Of a stretch of 64,000 nt of DNA, positions 43,182 through 52,578 are shown one piece after another; positions within the stretch are counted from its first letter, which is position 1; every line of letters starts with the position of its first letter. This DNA is from Schlesneria sp. (GTDB taxonomy: Bacteria; Planctomycetota; Planctomycetia; Planctomycetales; Planctomycetaceae): positions 1-64,000 of the forward strand of contig JAQGHU010000111.1 in NCBI GenBank assembly GCA_028291515.1, written 5' to 3'. The position numbers and the translations under genes were made by a program. The notes beneath the pieces are model-generated. The model was not told where the DNA came from. It searched no databases and was given only the letters and a program-made list of their open reading frames with translations.

Positions 43182-44870
43182 ATGTCTTCATTCCACGTCA
43201 CGGTCGATCGACGACAACAAGTCCTCAAGCTGGACATCCCTGAGCACCACACACGATACAGCCACACAAGTGAACAACCGCTTGCGAAGAGCCTGGCTAG
43301 GATCACTGGCAAGCACGGTGAATTTGCCTGTGCCACGACTCTCGCCTGGAAAGCCAAATGTGTCGATGACCGCTTGTATGCCGCAGTGGAATGCTTAACT
43401 CAGAAGGGAACGCCGCAATTGTGTGGCAAACAAGCGCTGATTCGCCGCGTTTTCTTTCAGCTGCTAAAAATGCGATCCGCCGGGACCGCCCAACTTGATG
43501 AATCAATTGCGTTCATGGGAGCAGCCTGCCGACTGGGCGAGGATTTTGAATTCGATGACGACAAGCTGCGACTTCAGGTGAAGAAGCGGCTTCTGAACTT
43601 AGAGCAGGACCCATTTCGGTATCATCCCGTCGGGTTCTATTCATCGACACCAGAACTTCAAGCAATTTATCGACAGGGGCGTTTTTTACAAAACGAACTG
43701 GATAGAACTCAAGCCAATCAATTTGCTGCCGCGATTCAGGTGCTTTCATTGGTCGATCAATACACGAAACACCTTCGACTCGCATCGCGCCTCACAAACC
43801 CGCTGGTTCATCTCGGATTGCCAGTGACCGACGATCCGATACCGCTGGAATCGAAGATCTCGTTCTATCCCCCTTCTGATTCCCCGGAAGGTCGATTGAT
43901 GAAACTGATGTTTGGCAACCGATGGATTCCGGACGACTTTTCGCTGGTCCAGGAAATGATCGACCGCATCGAATCGGGAAAGCTGTCGCTGAAGCCCGTT
44001 CTAGATTCCGGATGGTACGACTATCAGTTGTATTCCATCGAATCGTGGCTGACGCTGGATCGTAATCCCGAGGCCCGACGACTTCATTTCGAAGAGTGCT
44101 ATCGAAATGAACTCCGCGATCGGTTCAAATCGTTTTTTGCATTCACGCGCGAAACTCACATCAAGCAACTCGAAGCCGGGGCAGTCGGCTGTGCCATGTA
44201 TTCGGGCAAGGTTTCCGTTTCACCAAACCTGCACATTGAACCGTTACCGGAATACTACCTTCGGCGTGCCGAGTCCTATCGTTTCGTTCGCGAGTTACTG
44301 TTGTCGATCTTCGTCCCGGATGATCTGCAAGACTGTCCGGTCATTCCCGAACTGGGTGGGGACAAATCACCACTCGCCGAGCTACTTGAAATCGAGTCGA
44401 TATTCCGCGGTGCGTATTTGATCGCTTGCGACGAAATCGGACTGGAACCATCCCGGATTGATCCTGCGGATGCCAGACAATCATTGCGTGATGTCGCCAC
44501 TGCCAGAACGTGGATCAATAGTCAACTTTCCGACCCCGATCTGACAGCAGATAGTCGCTGTATGGTCCCCTTATTCTATGATGAAGGGCGCGAGAAAACG
44601 AAAGTTGTGGTGACGCTCGGATTCCGTGCGGAGTTGATGTCTGTCGCGTACGAAACGCGGCCTCACGTCACCGTGATCGACGACAACGGCCAAGTCATGG
44701 ACCAACAGAAAGATGTCCGCATTGCTTGGGAATCGGATCACCATGTCATCGCCTCGCCGCAATCGGCCGAATGTTACGTCCGCCAGCCTCTCTCACGCAA
44801 AGAATTCAGAAGGATCTGCGACGAGCAACAAACGACGGAGAGAATACTCGCAGCCCTGTCCAAGCTGTAG
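43182..44870 (+). CDS. Protein of unknown function (562 residues)
   Basis: Not recognised. A soluble protein with an N-terminal beta-rich start ('SSFHVTVDRRQQVLKLDIPEH'), a helical middle ('ESIAFMGAACRLGEDFEFDDDKLRLQVKKRLLNL', 'LVQEMIDRIESGKL') and a C-terminal beta-rich segment ('KVVVTLGFRAELMSVAYETRPHVTVIDDNGQVM'). Many aromatic and acidic residues; no signal peptide and no known catalytic motif. It lies 199 bases after the 1326-residue gene on the same strand and may be functionally linked, but sequence alone does not show this. Confidence 0.65.
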   Translation: MSSFHVTVDRRQQVLKLDIPEHHTRYSHTSEQPLAKSLARITGKHGEFACATTLAWKAKCVDDRLYAAVECLTQKGTPQLCGKQALIRRVFFQLLKMRSAGTAQLDESIAFMGAACRLGEDFEFDDDKLRLQVKKRLLNLEQDPFRYHPVGFYSSTPELQAIYRQGRFLQNELDRTQANQFAAAIQVLSLVDQYTKHLRLASRLTNPLVHLGLPVTDDPIPLESKISFYPPSDSPEGRLMKLMFGNRWIPDDFSLVQEMIDRIESGKLSLKPVLDSGWYDYQLYSIESWLTLDRNPEARRLHFEECYRNELRDRFKSFFAFTRETHIKQLEAGAVGCAMYSGKVSVSPNLHIEPLPEYYLRRAESYRFVRELLLSIFVPDDLQDCPVIPELGGDKSPLAELLEIESIFRGAYLIACDEIGLEPSRIDPADARQSLRDVATARTWINSQLSDPDLTADSRCMVPLFYDEGREKTKVVVTLGFRAELMSVAYETRPHVTVIDDNGQVMDQQKDVRIAWESDHHVIASPQSAECYVRQPLSRKEFRRICDEQQTTERILAALSKL

Positions 44871-45048
44871 CCGAAGAAGTTCGCGATCGCGTCACCACTG
44901 TGACCGGGGTCAGCAGGATCGTCAGTGGGGAGAATTGCTTCCAGCCACGGCATCATCGGGCTATATTTGCTGACGCATCGATCGCTGCAGTTTCGCCGAG
45001 GCCGTTCACCATCTCAGACCCGGGTTCACTGGCACCGTGAGGGACCAA

Positions 45049-45522
45049 ATGCCCAAGAAGAAAAAAGCCGCCGCAAAGGTTGTGAAGAAGGTCACTAAGA
45101 AGACCGTGAAGGTCATCAAGAAGGCTGCGAAAAAGACGAAGCAGACCAGCCCACTAAAGCCGCCGCGTGCTTCTGCACCGAAGATCGTCAAGAAGCCGAC
45201 AACAGCCAATCCTGTGATCCCCATCAAGTTGGAACCGTCATTGGGGCGTCCTCTCGTGACGCAGGAGGAAAAGCTGTACATGCTGTTTCACGACGACTAC
45301 CAGTCGCGGCAGGTCTTTGAATTTCTGCGAGTCGACACAATTAAAGATCTGGAAGAGTTCACGCCTCAGCAAATCGTCCATCTGATGTCGCGACCAATCC
45401 GTTTGACGGTTGATCGTATTCGGCAGCGGTTGGCTCAGTTCAAGCGTTCGCTCAAAGATGACGAGCAATACGCCACGGAGTTTCGGCAGGCGAAGGACGA
45501 TCAACCAAAACGGTCGAATTAG
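45049..45522 (+). CDS. Lys-rich protein with helix-hairpin-helix-like C-terminus
   Basis: A 157-residue protein. Residues 2-45 are a Lys/Ala tail like histone H1 or bacterial Hc1-type proteins ('KKKKAAAKVVKKVTKKT'), likely to bind nucleic acid non-specifically. Residues about 90-145 ('QVFEFLRVDTIKDLEEFTPQQIVHL' followed by 'LTVDRIRQRLAQFKRSL') resemble the helix-hairpin-helix fold of the RNA polymerase alpha C-terminal domain, where a 'L..L.I.T..DL...T...L.......K....I...L' pattern occurs. Start ATG 45049 with GAGGG five bases before it. Function unknown; a DNA-binding architectural protein is the best guess. Confidence 0.7.
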   Translation: MPKKKKAAAKVVKKVTKKTVKVIKKAAKKTKQTSPLKPPRASAPKIVKKPTTANPVIPIKLEPSLGRPLVTQEEKLYMLFHDDYQSRQVFEFLRVDTIKDLEEFTPQQIVHLMSRPIRLTVDRIRQRLAQFKRSLKDDEQYATEFRQAKDDQPKRSN

Positions 45523-45535
45523 CCGAGTTGGGAGT

Positions 45536-46027
45536 TCAAAAGCGAGCTCCCGCCAATCGCTCCTTCTCAAGATACTTGTCCGGCATTAGCGCGGCGATGG
45601 CGACTGACAAACGAACGTCAAACGTCTCCCAAGACTTCTTCAGCCAATCGCGAATGCTGAATGGAAGCATGAAAACATGCTGAGACTCCGTTTCGATGGA
45701 GATCCATCGCCCGCCCGAGAAACTGATATGGATGCGGTGCGCCGGGTAGTCATCCGTCCACTCGTAATCATAGTCTTCTTTGATGGCAGCTGAAGACTCC
45801 AGCAACCCCAAATCCAACTCGGTAATCGGTGGTTGCGACAGCGCGGTCAGCACCTGTTGCACCAATTCCGACGAGATCAAGTCCACCTGATTCGTAGGCA
45901 ACCAATGCCTCTGGAATGCGGCCTCGTCCTTCAACAACACCAACTCGGCTGCGATATGTGGAGGGTCGGCGAAACCGGTCCAGGACGACCGAATCTCCAG
46001 GCGCTCCACATCGCAGGCGAGCATCAT
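45536..46027 (-). CDS. Hypothetical protein
   Basis: An unrecognised 163-residue soluble protein. It is rich in Trp and acidic residues, with segments 'IRSSWTGFADPPHIAAELVLLKDE', 'VLTALSQPPITELDLGLLESS' and 'HRIHISFSGGRWISIETESQHVFMLPFSI'. No signal peptide. Its stop lies 13 bases from the convergent Lys-rich gene, and its start 15 bases after the end of the large cytochrome-like gene on the same strand, so the latter and it may share a transcript. Confidence 0.6.
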   Translation of the reverse strand: MMLACDVERLEIRSSWTGFADPPHIAAELVLLKDEAAFQRHWLPTNQVDLISSELVQQVLTALSQPPITELDLGLLESSAAIKEDYDYEWTDDYPAHRIHISFSGGRWISIETESQHVFMLPFSIRDWLKKSWETFDVRLSVAIAALMPDKYLEKERLAGARF

Positions 46028-46042
46028 GGTGACTTCACCACA

Positions 46043-48496
46043 TTAGTGCTGGAATAGGAATTCCTTTGAATTCAAGATCGCCCACCCGACATCTTCCAAG
46101 GCCTGTCGGCGGTCTTGCTGATTTCCGATGTGTTGCTTGCTGGCGGCCATTTCCTCAGCAGACGGGACGCGGGCGAGTGCAGCCAAGTACATCGCGGTGA
46201 TGACTTCGTCGTCGGTTTTGTTCTCTTTCATCATCGTGGCGATGCGACCATTGTCGGCTCGCAACTTGTTATGGACGACGGGGCCGTTGATCATCTGCAA
46301 TGCTTGAGACAGGTTCGATTCACTGGACCGCTCGCACTGACAGGCCATTTCGCGTTGTGGCTGACCGAACACCTTCAGGAAGTAGTGATCGGTCGGGGGA
46401 TCGGCCAGCTCACAAGCCCGAGTTCCCAGCGGCATACCAGGATATTGTTCGGGAACATTCGTCACCGCACAGATGCCATCCAACAACTGCTCGGCCGACA
46501 ACAATCGGGTGTTGGCGTGCGAACAGTAGATCTCATCGTCTTTGTTGAACTGGTTCTTGCGGGAACTGAGTTGATATGTCCGGCTGTTGCAAATCGTGCG
46601 AATCGCCCACTTCTGGCTGAAGCTGTTGGCGGCAAATTGCTTCGACAACTCATCCAGCAAGCGAGCATTCGAAGGAGGGTTCGAATCGCGGAAGTCATCC
46701 ACGGGCTCGACGATGCCGCGCCCCATCAGGTGACCCCAGATACGATTCACGACGCTCTTCGAGAAGAATGGATTCTCGGGTGACGTCAGCCACTGGGCGA
46801 ACACGACGCGGCGATCCTGATCGGCCGGCACGTCGACATCGCCGGTCAGCAACAGATGAACTTTCATCTGCTTGTTGGTACGAGGTTGAGTCACTTCGCC
46901 GCCAGCCTGAGTGAAGATCACTTCTTCTTCAGCGTCAACCGAATTCTTGCGGCCCACGCGAGCAAATGCCGCTGCGATGCCGTAGTAATTGTCTTGCGTC
47001 CACCGTTCGAACGGATGATTGTGACACTTTGCACATTGGATGCGAACACCCAGGAACAATTGAGCCGTCGTTTCGGTGGCATCTTGTGGATCGCGACTGG
47101 CTCGCCAGAAGTTGGCGGGTGGATTTTCGAAGACGCTGCCGTTGGCCGTCAGCAGTTCCCGAGCGAACTGGTCGAGCGGCTTGTCGGAGCGAATCGATTC
47201 GTAAATCCATTCGCGGAACTTATGCACGCCCGCAGTCTTCAGTTTCTTGCTGTTCGAACGCAGCACGTCCGCCCACTTCAAGGCCCAGAACGAAGCAAAT
47301 TCGTTGCTGTCGAGCAAGCGATCAACCACGGTCACCCGCTTCGCAGGACTTTGATCGGCCAGAAACTGAGTTGCTTCTTCCGAGGTTGGCAGGCGACCGG
47401 TTAGGTCCAAAGTCACACGGCGAAGGAACTCATCATCGGCACAAATCTCGGACGGCAGGATCTGCAACTGCTTCAGTTTTTCGAAGATCGCGTTGTCGAC
47501 AAAGTTCTGTTCGGCAGGATTGTTCCAGGCGAAGCCGGGGACATCTTCCAGGAAGGTCAGGTAGGTCGTCGACATCTTATCCAGGTAGCGGCCCAGGATG
47601 GCCGCTTCGCCGCGACCATTCTTCGTGACCAGTCCCTGCGCGTTGACGCCCCCCACGGATTCGTTGGACGAAGTAAAGTCAGTGAGAGCTGTCACATCAC
47701 GAATTGAGCCGTCGCTGAAATGGCCCAACACCATGATCTGCTGGCGAGCGGCGGGCTGGCGAAGGACTCGCTTGGACGGAACGGTTTCGATTTTCACCAG
47801 ATCCGGTTCGGTCTGAGAATCCAACTGCATCCCTTCGGCAATCCACTGTTCGAGAACAACGTGAGCGGGATCACCCTTCTTCAATCGCTTGCCGCCGCCG
47901 TGAGCCACTTCCATCAGTGGCTTGCGAAGCAACAGGCTGGCCGACGGTTCGAGGATGTTCGTTCGCCGTCCGAAGAATTCACTGCGGACAGTCATGATGT
48001 CCAAGGCGAAATCGTAAGCCCGCAACGAAAGCCGGAAGCCACCCTTCCCTGATGGCGAACCGTGGCAGGCACCCATGTTGCAGCCGGCTTTTGTCAAAGC
48101 CATTTGCGTTTCGGTTTTGAAACTGACCGGTGCAGCGGCCTCCATGTTCTTGACGACAATGGGAACCGTCGCTGTCTGTCCACCGACCGTCACGGTGACC
48201 GTGGCTTCCCCGTTGCCGACGGGATGCACCATCGAGCCGTCGATGATGACGACCGCGGGATTCGATGTCGCGAATGTGGCGGCAATAGTGAGATCGCGAA
48301 GATCGTCGCCATATTTTCCGGTCACTAGAATCTGCTGCCGCGAGCGTTTGCCGAGCAGATCGAACTTGGCTGGCTCCAGAACAAGGCTGGTTGGCTGCCC
48401 CACGTCGACTGTCGGGGCGTCGGCCGCTTGGATCGCGACAGAACAGTTGGCAATCGCGATCACTAGCAGGCATCGCCAAAGCATCGTCGTTCGCAT
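46043..48496 (-). CDS. Large secreted DUF1549/DUF1553 protein with Ig-like (BIG2) domain
   Basis: An 817-residue exported protein. Signal peptide (1-24, ending IQAAD); a bacterial Ig-like BIG2 domain (about 35-115, 'VVIIDGSMVHPVGNGEATVTVTVGG'); a first CxxCH motif 'GCNMGACHGSPSGKGG' (about 138-153); a second Ig-like segment (about 235-300); DUF1549 (about 330-520, with 'CAKCHNHPFERW') and DUF1553 (about 560-800, 'FSKSVVNRIWGHLMGRGIVEPVDDFRD'). Two CxxCH sites could bind haem c. This is one of the typical planctomycete multi-domain surface/periplasmic proteins. It follows the PPC-like gene by 101 bases on the same strand; a DUF1501 partner is not present. Confidence 0.92.
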   Translation of the reverse strand: MRTTMLWRCLLVIAIANCSVAIQAADAPTVDVGQPTSLVLEPAKFDLLGKRSRQQILVTGKYGDDLRDLTIAATFATSNPAVVIIDGSMVHPVGNGEATVTVTVGGQTATVPIVVKNMEAAAPVSFKTETQMALTKAGCNMGACHGSPSGKGGFRLSLRAYDFALDIMTVRSEFFGRRTNILEPSASLLLRKPLMEVAHGGGKRLKKGDPAHVVLEQWIAEGMQLDSQTEPDLVKIETVPSKRVLRQPAARQQIMVLGHFSDGSIRDVTALTDFTSSNESVGGVNAQGLVTKNGRGEAAILGRYLDKMSTTYLTFLEDVPGFAWNNPAEQNFVDNAIFEKLKQLQILPSEICADDEFLRRVTLDLTGRLPTSEEATQFLADQSPAKRVTVVDRLLDSNEFASFWALKWADVLRSNSKKLKTAGVHKFREWIYESIRSDKPLDQFARELLTANGSVFENPPANFWRASRDPQDATETTAQLFLGVRIQCAKCHNHPFERWTQDNYYGIAAAFARVGRKNSVDAEEEVIFTQAGGEVTQPRTNKQMKVHLLLTGDVDVPADQDRRVVFAQWLTSPENPFFSKSVVNRIWGHLMGRGIVEPVDDFRDSNPPSNARLLDELSKQFAANSFSQKWAIRTICNSRTYQLSSRKNQFNKDDEIYCSHANTRLLSAEQLLDGICAVTNVPEQYPGMPLGTRACELADPPTDHYFLKVFGQPQREMACQCERSSESNLSQALQMINGPVVHNKLRADNGRIATMMKENKTDDEVITAMYLAALARVPSAEEMAASKQHIGNQQDRRQALEDVGWAILNSKEFLFQH

Positions 48497-48597
48497 CTTT
48501 CGAATCTCCGCCTTGAAGGAACGGCTTATTGTCGAAAATCTAATCTACTAGAATCGACTCGAAACATCAAAAAACAAGCATAAGATAAAACTTCGAC

Positions 48598-50895
48598 TCA
48601 CTCGACGGTCAAAGTCGCCGCAGCCGAAGTCGCTTCTACTTTTGCATTTCCAGCCATTGCATCCGCTTTGGCCGTCAGATTGGTCACATTGGCAGCAGCC
48701 GCTTCGGCCGTCGCCACAAGCTTAAGATCGACACTCGACTGATCCGCCGGGATCATGGCAACCGCCGCCGTCACACCCGCCGGGAGATTTTGGAGCGTGA
48801 CATTCACTGCCCCCGTAAAGGCGGGATTGCGTTCCACAATCGCCTTAATGACCAACTCACCGCTTTTGGCGATCTTACCGCCTGCCGGATCCAGTTTGAT
48901 CGTCATCGGCGGGGCCAGTTTCAGACGCAGGGCCAATCCTTGCGTCGCGGTCTTGTCACCTTGCTTCAATGTGCCGGTCAAACCGGCGGTGAAATCACCA
49001 AGGGGAGCCTGATTGTTCGCCGAAATCACGATCTCGGCTTCTGTCTGCCCCTTGTCGATATTCTTGACCGCCACGGTCACGCCCGCTGGCAGTCCGTTTT
49101 GAGGTGGAGCGATCGCCACCACAACCGCCTCTTCGAACCCAGCCGCACGACTTCCGATCAGCTTGACCTTAGCCGACAGATCTTTGCCGAAGACAACTTC
49201 ATTCGGCTCAACTCGCCAAGTAAAGCCAGGCGCTGGTGCTGCGGATGTTGCGACGTAGCTACTAAGTGGTGCGGGTGTCCAGCGCATGTTGTTGTTGCGG
49301 GCCTTCAGCACGCCGCCGATCTCGGCCGGGACGGTGACATCGGCCTCACCGATACGAGCGGTCCCCACGATGCTGATGCCAAACAGGTCCCCTGCAGCAA
49401 ATTCTGGAGGGGCCTGCAAGGTGATCACGGCATCGTTACGTCCTGCCCCGATGACCGACTTACTGGCAGTCACACCGGGTGGCAGATTCGTCGCACTCAA
49501 TTCGATGGGGCCGGCATACCCCTTTCGCGTCGCCGTGACTGTCGCCATCACATTGCCACCAACCGGGATATTGAACGTATCGAGCGACGTGGCCAGAGCG
49601 AATTGCGCCGGAGCCGTTGTCACTTCAATTCGATAGGCATGTTCGCTGCCGCCGCGATGATTCAGGTCTTCCACGACCAGCACATAGTCGCCGTCGGCGG
49701 GAGCTTTGAACGCGACCGTTCCTTCGCTGGTGCCTGTGTCCTCGGCGGCGGCAACCTGACCACCATCCTTATTCAGGATGCGGAAGTTCAGATCCGAAGG
49801 AGACCCTTGCTGACGAGTAATCCCAATAAAAGTCGCGGACTGATCTTTCTTCGCGGCGAAGAGGAATCGATCCACATCGCCAGGTTGATCGAGTCGCCCA
49901 TTGATGTCGTGACCAAACTCAACGCGATTGGCTTGCTCGGCGGTATTGTTGGGTTCTAGCTCAAGGAACTGGGGCGATGTGGCAATTTCAACGGTACTGA
50001 ATCCGCTGAACGCTCCGGGGCGCTTGAAACTGACGTGTCGCCATTCGCCAGGCTGATCGCCGGGAATCGTGACCGGAACAGGCTGCAGGCCATCGACGTT
50101 GAAGCCTGCCAAAGTCACATTCGCGGTCGTCCCACGCTGGATCGCCAGGGGATAGGCGACCGTGGCAATTGGAAAATCACCGATTCGCAAGCGATAGGCT
50201 CCGGCTCCGTATTTGATGTCGCGCAATTCGATGATGTATTCGCCAGCGTCCTTGAAGGTGTAGACCAATGAGGCATCACCACTGAGGCCAGGAGTGTCAT
50301 CGTTGAACGCCAACTCGCGACCTTTGGTATCCATCAAGCGGATCATCGGATCGAGAGAAGAACCAATCCGCCGAGCCAGCACTTCAATCGCGATTCGCTG
50401 ACCGGGCTGAGCCGGAAATTTGAAGAACTGCCAACTGAGATTCGGCACAGTTCCATCGACAGCCGTCGGCACAGAAATGACCTGCGCTGCCGCGAACGTC
50501 GTATTACTTCCCGCACTCGGAATCGAGGGCAGATCGTCCACGATCAAGAATCGAAGTGGAGAAACTCCCTTGTCGGTGACAACGCGCATCGCGTGGACGC
50601 CACAGGCCACATCACCTGGAATGTTCAGTTTGTAGGTGACCTGACCAGGATTTTCACCGTTCTTGTCGATCCCTTCGGCTAGGACCGATTCACATGGAAA
50701 GGAGGTCCACAGTTTTTTGATCGGGGCGAGATTGCCGCCGTTTAACTGCAGAATCGTCGAAGCTCCCGAAGTCACCGCTCCTGGAACGGTTGAATTCACT
50801 GATGGCTCTTGAGCGGCGACCAGGGAAGACAACACAAGACTCGACAACATCCCGAAGGAAAGGGCCCAAAAGTGGTGGGACGATCGACACATCAT
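48598..50895 (-). CDS. Secreted PPC-domain protein (pre-peptidase C-terminal type)
   Basis: A 765-residue exported protein. Start at MMCRSSHHF (50895) gives a proper signal peptide ending near LVAAQ; the longer frame to 51030 adds a non-signal Pro-rich stretch. Domains: a beta domain (30-130), a PPC domain (about 140-265, 'FFKFPAQPGQRIAIEVLARRIGSSLDPMIRLMDTKG' and 'YTFKDAGEYIIELRDIKYG'), another PPC-like domain (about 305-425, 'PGDVDRFLFAAKKDQSATFIGI', 'DYVLVVEDLNHRGG'), then several Ig-like beta repeats ('GGNVMATVTATRKGYAGPIELSATNLPPGV'). No peptidase site is visible. Genes of this type often precede DUF1549/DUF1553 genes in planctomycetes, as here. Confidence 0.85.
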   Translation of the reverse strand: MMCRSSHHFWALSFGMLSSLVLSSLVAAQEPSVNSTVPGAVTSGASTILQLNGGNLAPIKKLWTSFPCESVLAEGIDKNGENPGQVTYKLNIPGDVACGVHAMRVVTDKGVSPLRFLIVDDLPSIPSAGSNTTFAAAQVISVPTAVDGTVPNLSWQFFKFPAQPGQRIAIEVLARRIGSSLDPMIRLMDTKGRELAFNDDTPGLSGDASLVYTFKDAGEYIIELRDIKYGAGAYRLRIGDFPIATVAYPLAIQRGTTANVTLAGFNVDGLQPVPVTIPGDQPGEWRHVSFKRPGAFSGFSTVEIATSPQFLELEPNNTAEQANRVEFGHDINGRLDQPGDVDRFLFAAKKDQSATFIGITRQQGSPSDLNFRILNKDGGQVAAAEDTGTSEGTVAFKAPADGDYVLVVEDLNHRGGSEHAYRIEVTTAPAQFALATSLDTFNIPVGGNVMATVTATRKGYAGPIELSATNLPPGVTASKSVIGAGRNDAVITLQAPPEFAAGDLFGISIVGTARIGEADVTVPAEIGGVLKARNNNMRWTPAPLSSYVATSAAPAPGFTWRVEPNEVVFGKDLSAKVKLIGSRAAGFEEAVVVAIAPPQNGLPAGVTVAVKNIDKGQTEAEIVISANNQAPLGDFTAGLTGTLKQGDKTATQGLALRLKLAPPMTIKLDPAGGKIAKSGELVIKAIVERNPAFTGAVNVTLQNLPAGVTAAVAMIPADQSSVDLKLVATAEAAAANVTNLTAKADAMAGNAKVEATSAAATLTVE

Positions 50896-51105
50896 TCGGT
50901 GTGGCTCCCCAGGGGATTGAAATCGAGGCGGGCAGGTTGGAGGCAGGGCACTCATCGGTCGAGGCTGATGCCAGCATGATAGGGAACGGCGCGGCCAGCC
51001 GTCAATTTGAAGAGGCGGAATGTTGGTCATACGGCCAAAATTCGTCTGGATGCATTTTGCACATTGACTTGTATCGGGAGATAGGACTTATGAGACGGAT
51101 GCGAC

Positions 51106-52434
51106 CTATGCGAACATCCTGAGGAAGCGGCGGCGATATTCCAGCGGGTCCGTGGGGAAGATGCTGGCGAACACTTCTTCGCCTCCGGCCCCTTTTTGGA
51201 AACGTCGCTTCTCGAAGACTGGCATGTGCAGACCGGTCACGGCCAGCACGCCGCGTCGCACGACTTCACCCTTCAAGGCGTATAACCGATCTTCCTTCCA
51301 GTCGGTTAGTTCAATGAACGGAATCCCCTCGGCCACTTCGATCACGTTAGGGAGTGCGAAGGGACTGAAGCCTTGAAAGCCTTCGGCAGTTACCGGTGCC
51401 GACGATCGAACATGGCCGCGGCTTTGGCCACCGGAATAGGTCAGCGAATGCTTGATCGCATGCACGCCCCAGCCTTCCTGATACAGCATCTGATTGTTGA
51501 GAACACTGCGAATGGTGAGCTCGTGATTCTCATGGATCGGGTAGTCCTTCAGGTTTTCATCGCCACCGTCACCATCGACCAGCAACTTCCAATCGGGATA
51601 CCGTTCGCGAATGCCACGACACAGCGTCAACGCCATGGCGCAGGATTGCACGTCGAGCGGCTTGTAGTCTTCAAGCACCCGAATCGCATCGTCGACCGAG
51701 ATCGCCGAGGCGGGGACTTCGATTCGCTCCAACAGGTAGCCGAGATCCAGTTCATCTAAAAACTGCTGTGCCTGTCGGGCATCGTCCCCTGCCCCATTCA
51801 CGTCCAGAGAGAAGGCCTTCAGTCGCTGCGGAGCCTGCCCTCTCTGCAGCAGTTGGTGATACAACGTCAGCAGGACGGCACCGCTATCGACGCCTCCTGA
51901 GAACAAGACGCCAATTGGTTCAGTCGGTCCAACGCGATCCAGCCACTTGTTCAGTTCACCAGCTAGAGCACCGATGTAGCGCCGGCCGATCTCATCGAGG
52001 TCGGTTGAGAGTACATTTCGTTTCGGATCGAAGAATCGTTTGTAGGTCGGACTGGGGTCGGGGCAGCCGACGAGTGCCAGTTCCGTCAGGTGATGAGCGG
52101 GAACCATTCGGGTGTAACTGGGATGGAATTGCCCATCGAGGCCTTCTTGTCGCAGCCAGTCGCGAATCGCATCGATCCGTTCGGCAATCACGAGCACAGG
52201 CCCGGCATGCTGCTTGGCAATGAAATAGCGAAGCGGTCGCCCGATAGACCGAGCCATTCGCACAATCTTGCCCGTCTTATGAATCAGAGCGAACTGACCA
52301 TCGATCTGCCGCACTTGATCAGGCTCACCCGACGCGACCCGCGTCAACGCCTCTTCCGCCGTCATGTTCAAAAAGACATTGCCGTTGGGATCGACGAGAT
52401 TGATCAGGCGTTCAATGAGCTGAACCGATTGCAT
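51106..52434 (-). CDS. Asparagine-synthetase-like protein (ATP-pyrophosphatase domain)
   Basis: A 442-residue AsnB-like protein. The N-terminal ~140 residues resemble half of a glutaminase domain ('GQFALIHKTGKIVRMARSIG', 'LVIAERIDAIRDWL') but the protein begins MQSVQ, so the catalytic Cys2 of class II glutaminases is absent. The synthetase domain has the PP-loop 'LFSGGVDSGAVLL', 'DVQSCAMALTLCRG', 'LVDGDGGDENLKDY' and 'GLHMPVFEKRRFQKGAGG'. Such proteins activate a carboxylate as an adenylate and attach an amine; without glutaminase activity it may use ammonia or another amine. No peptide precursor is nearby. Divergent from the VOC gene. Confidence 0.8.
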   Translation of the reverse strand: MQSVQLIERLINLVDPNGNVFLNMTAEEALTRVASGEPDQVRQIDGQFALIHKTGKIVRMARSIGRPLRYFIAKQHAGPVLVIAERIDAIRDWLRQEGLDGQFHPSYTRMVPAHHLTELALVGCPDPSPTYKRFFDPKRNVLSTDLDEIGRRYIGALAGELNKWLDRVGPTEPIGVLFSGGVDSGAVLLTLYHQLLQRGQAPQRLKAFSLDVNGAGDDARQAQQFLDELDLGYLLERIEVPASAISVDDAIRVLEDYKPLDVQSCAMALTLCRGIRERYPDWKLLVDGDGGDENLKDYPIHENHELTIRSVLNNQMLYQEGWGVHAIKHSLTYSGGQSRGHVRSSAPVTAEGFQGFSPFALPNVIEVAEGIPFIELTDWKEDRLYALKGEVVRRGVLAVTGLHMPVFEKRRFQKGAGGEEVFASIFPTDPLEYRRRFLRMFA

Positions 52435-52578
52435 AACGGATTTCCTGGGTGTGCAGACGACGGGCGCGATCTCTACAGAGGTAGAATGACCAAAGTGAGC
52501 GCGAACCTCAAGATTCGCGGGCGACTCCTGTCCTGACGCAGAGATCGCGGACCTTCAACTCCTTGGCGGATCAAATCC

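Noticed and set aside
33734-44870. A Zorya anti-phage system
   Set aside because: The channel protein has a ZorA-like tail, but there is no ZorC, no helicase ZorD or nuclease ZorE, and two anchors rather than one ZorB. Resemblance is at the level of design only.
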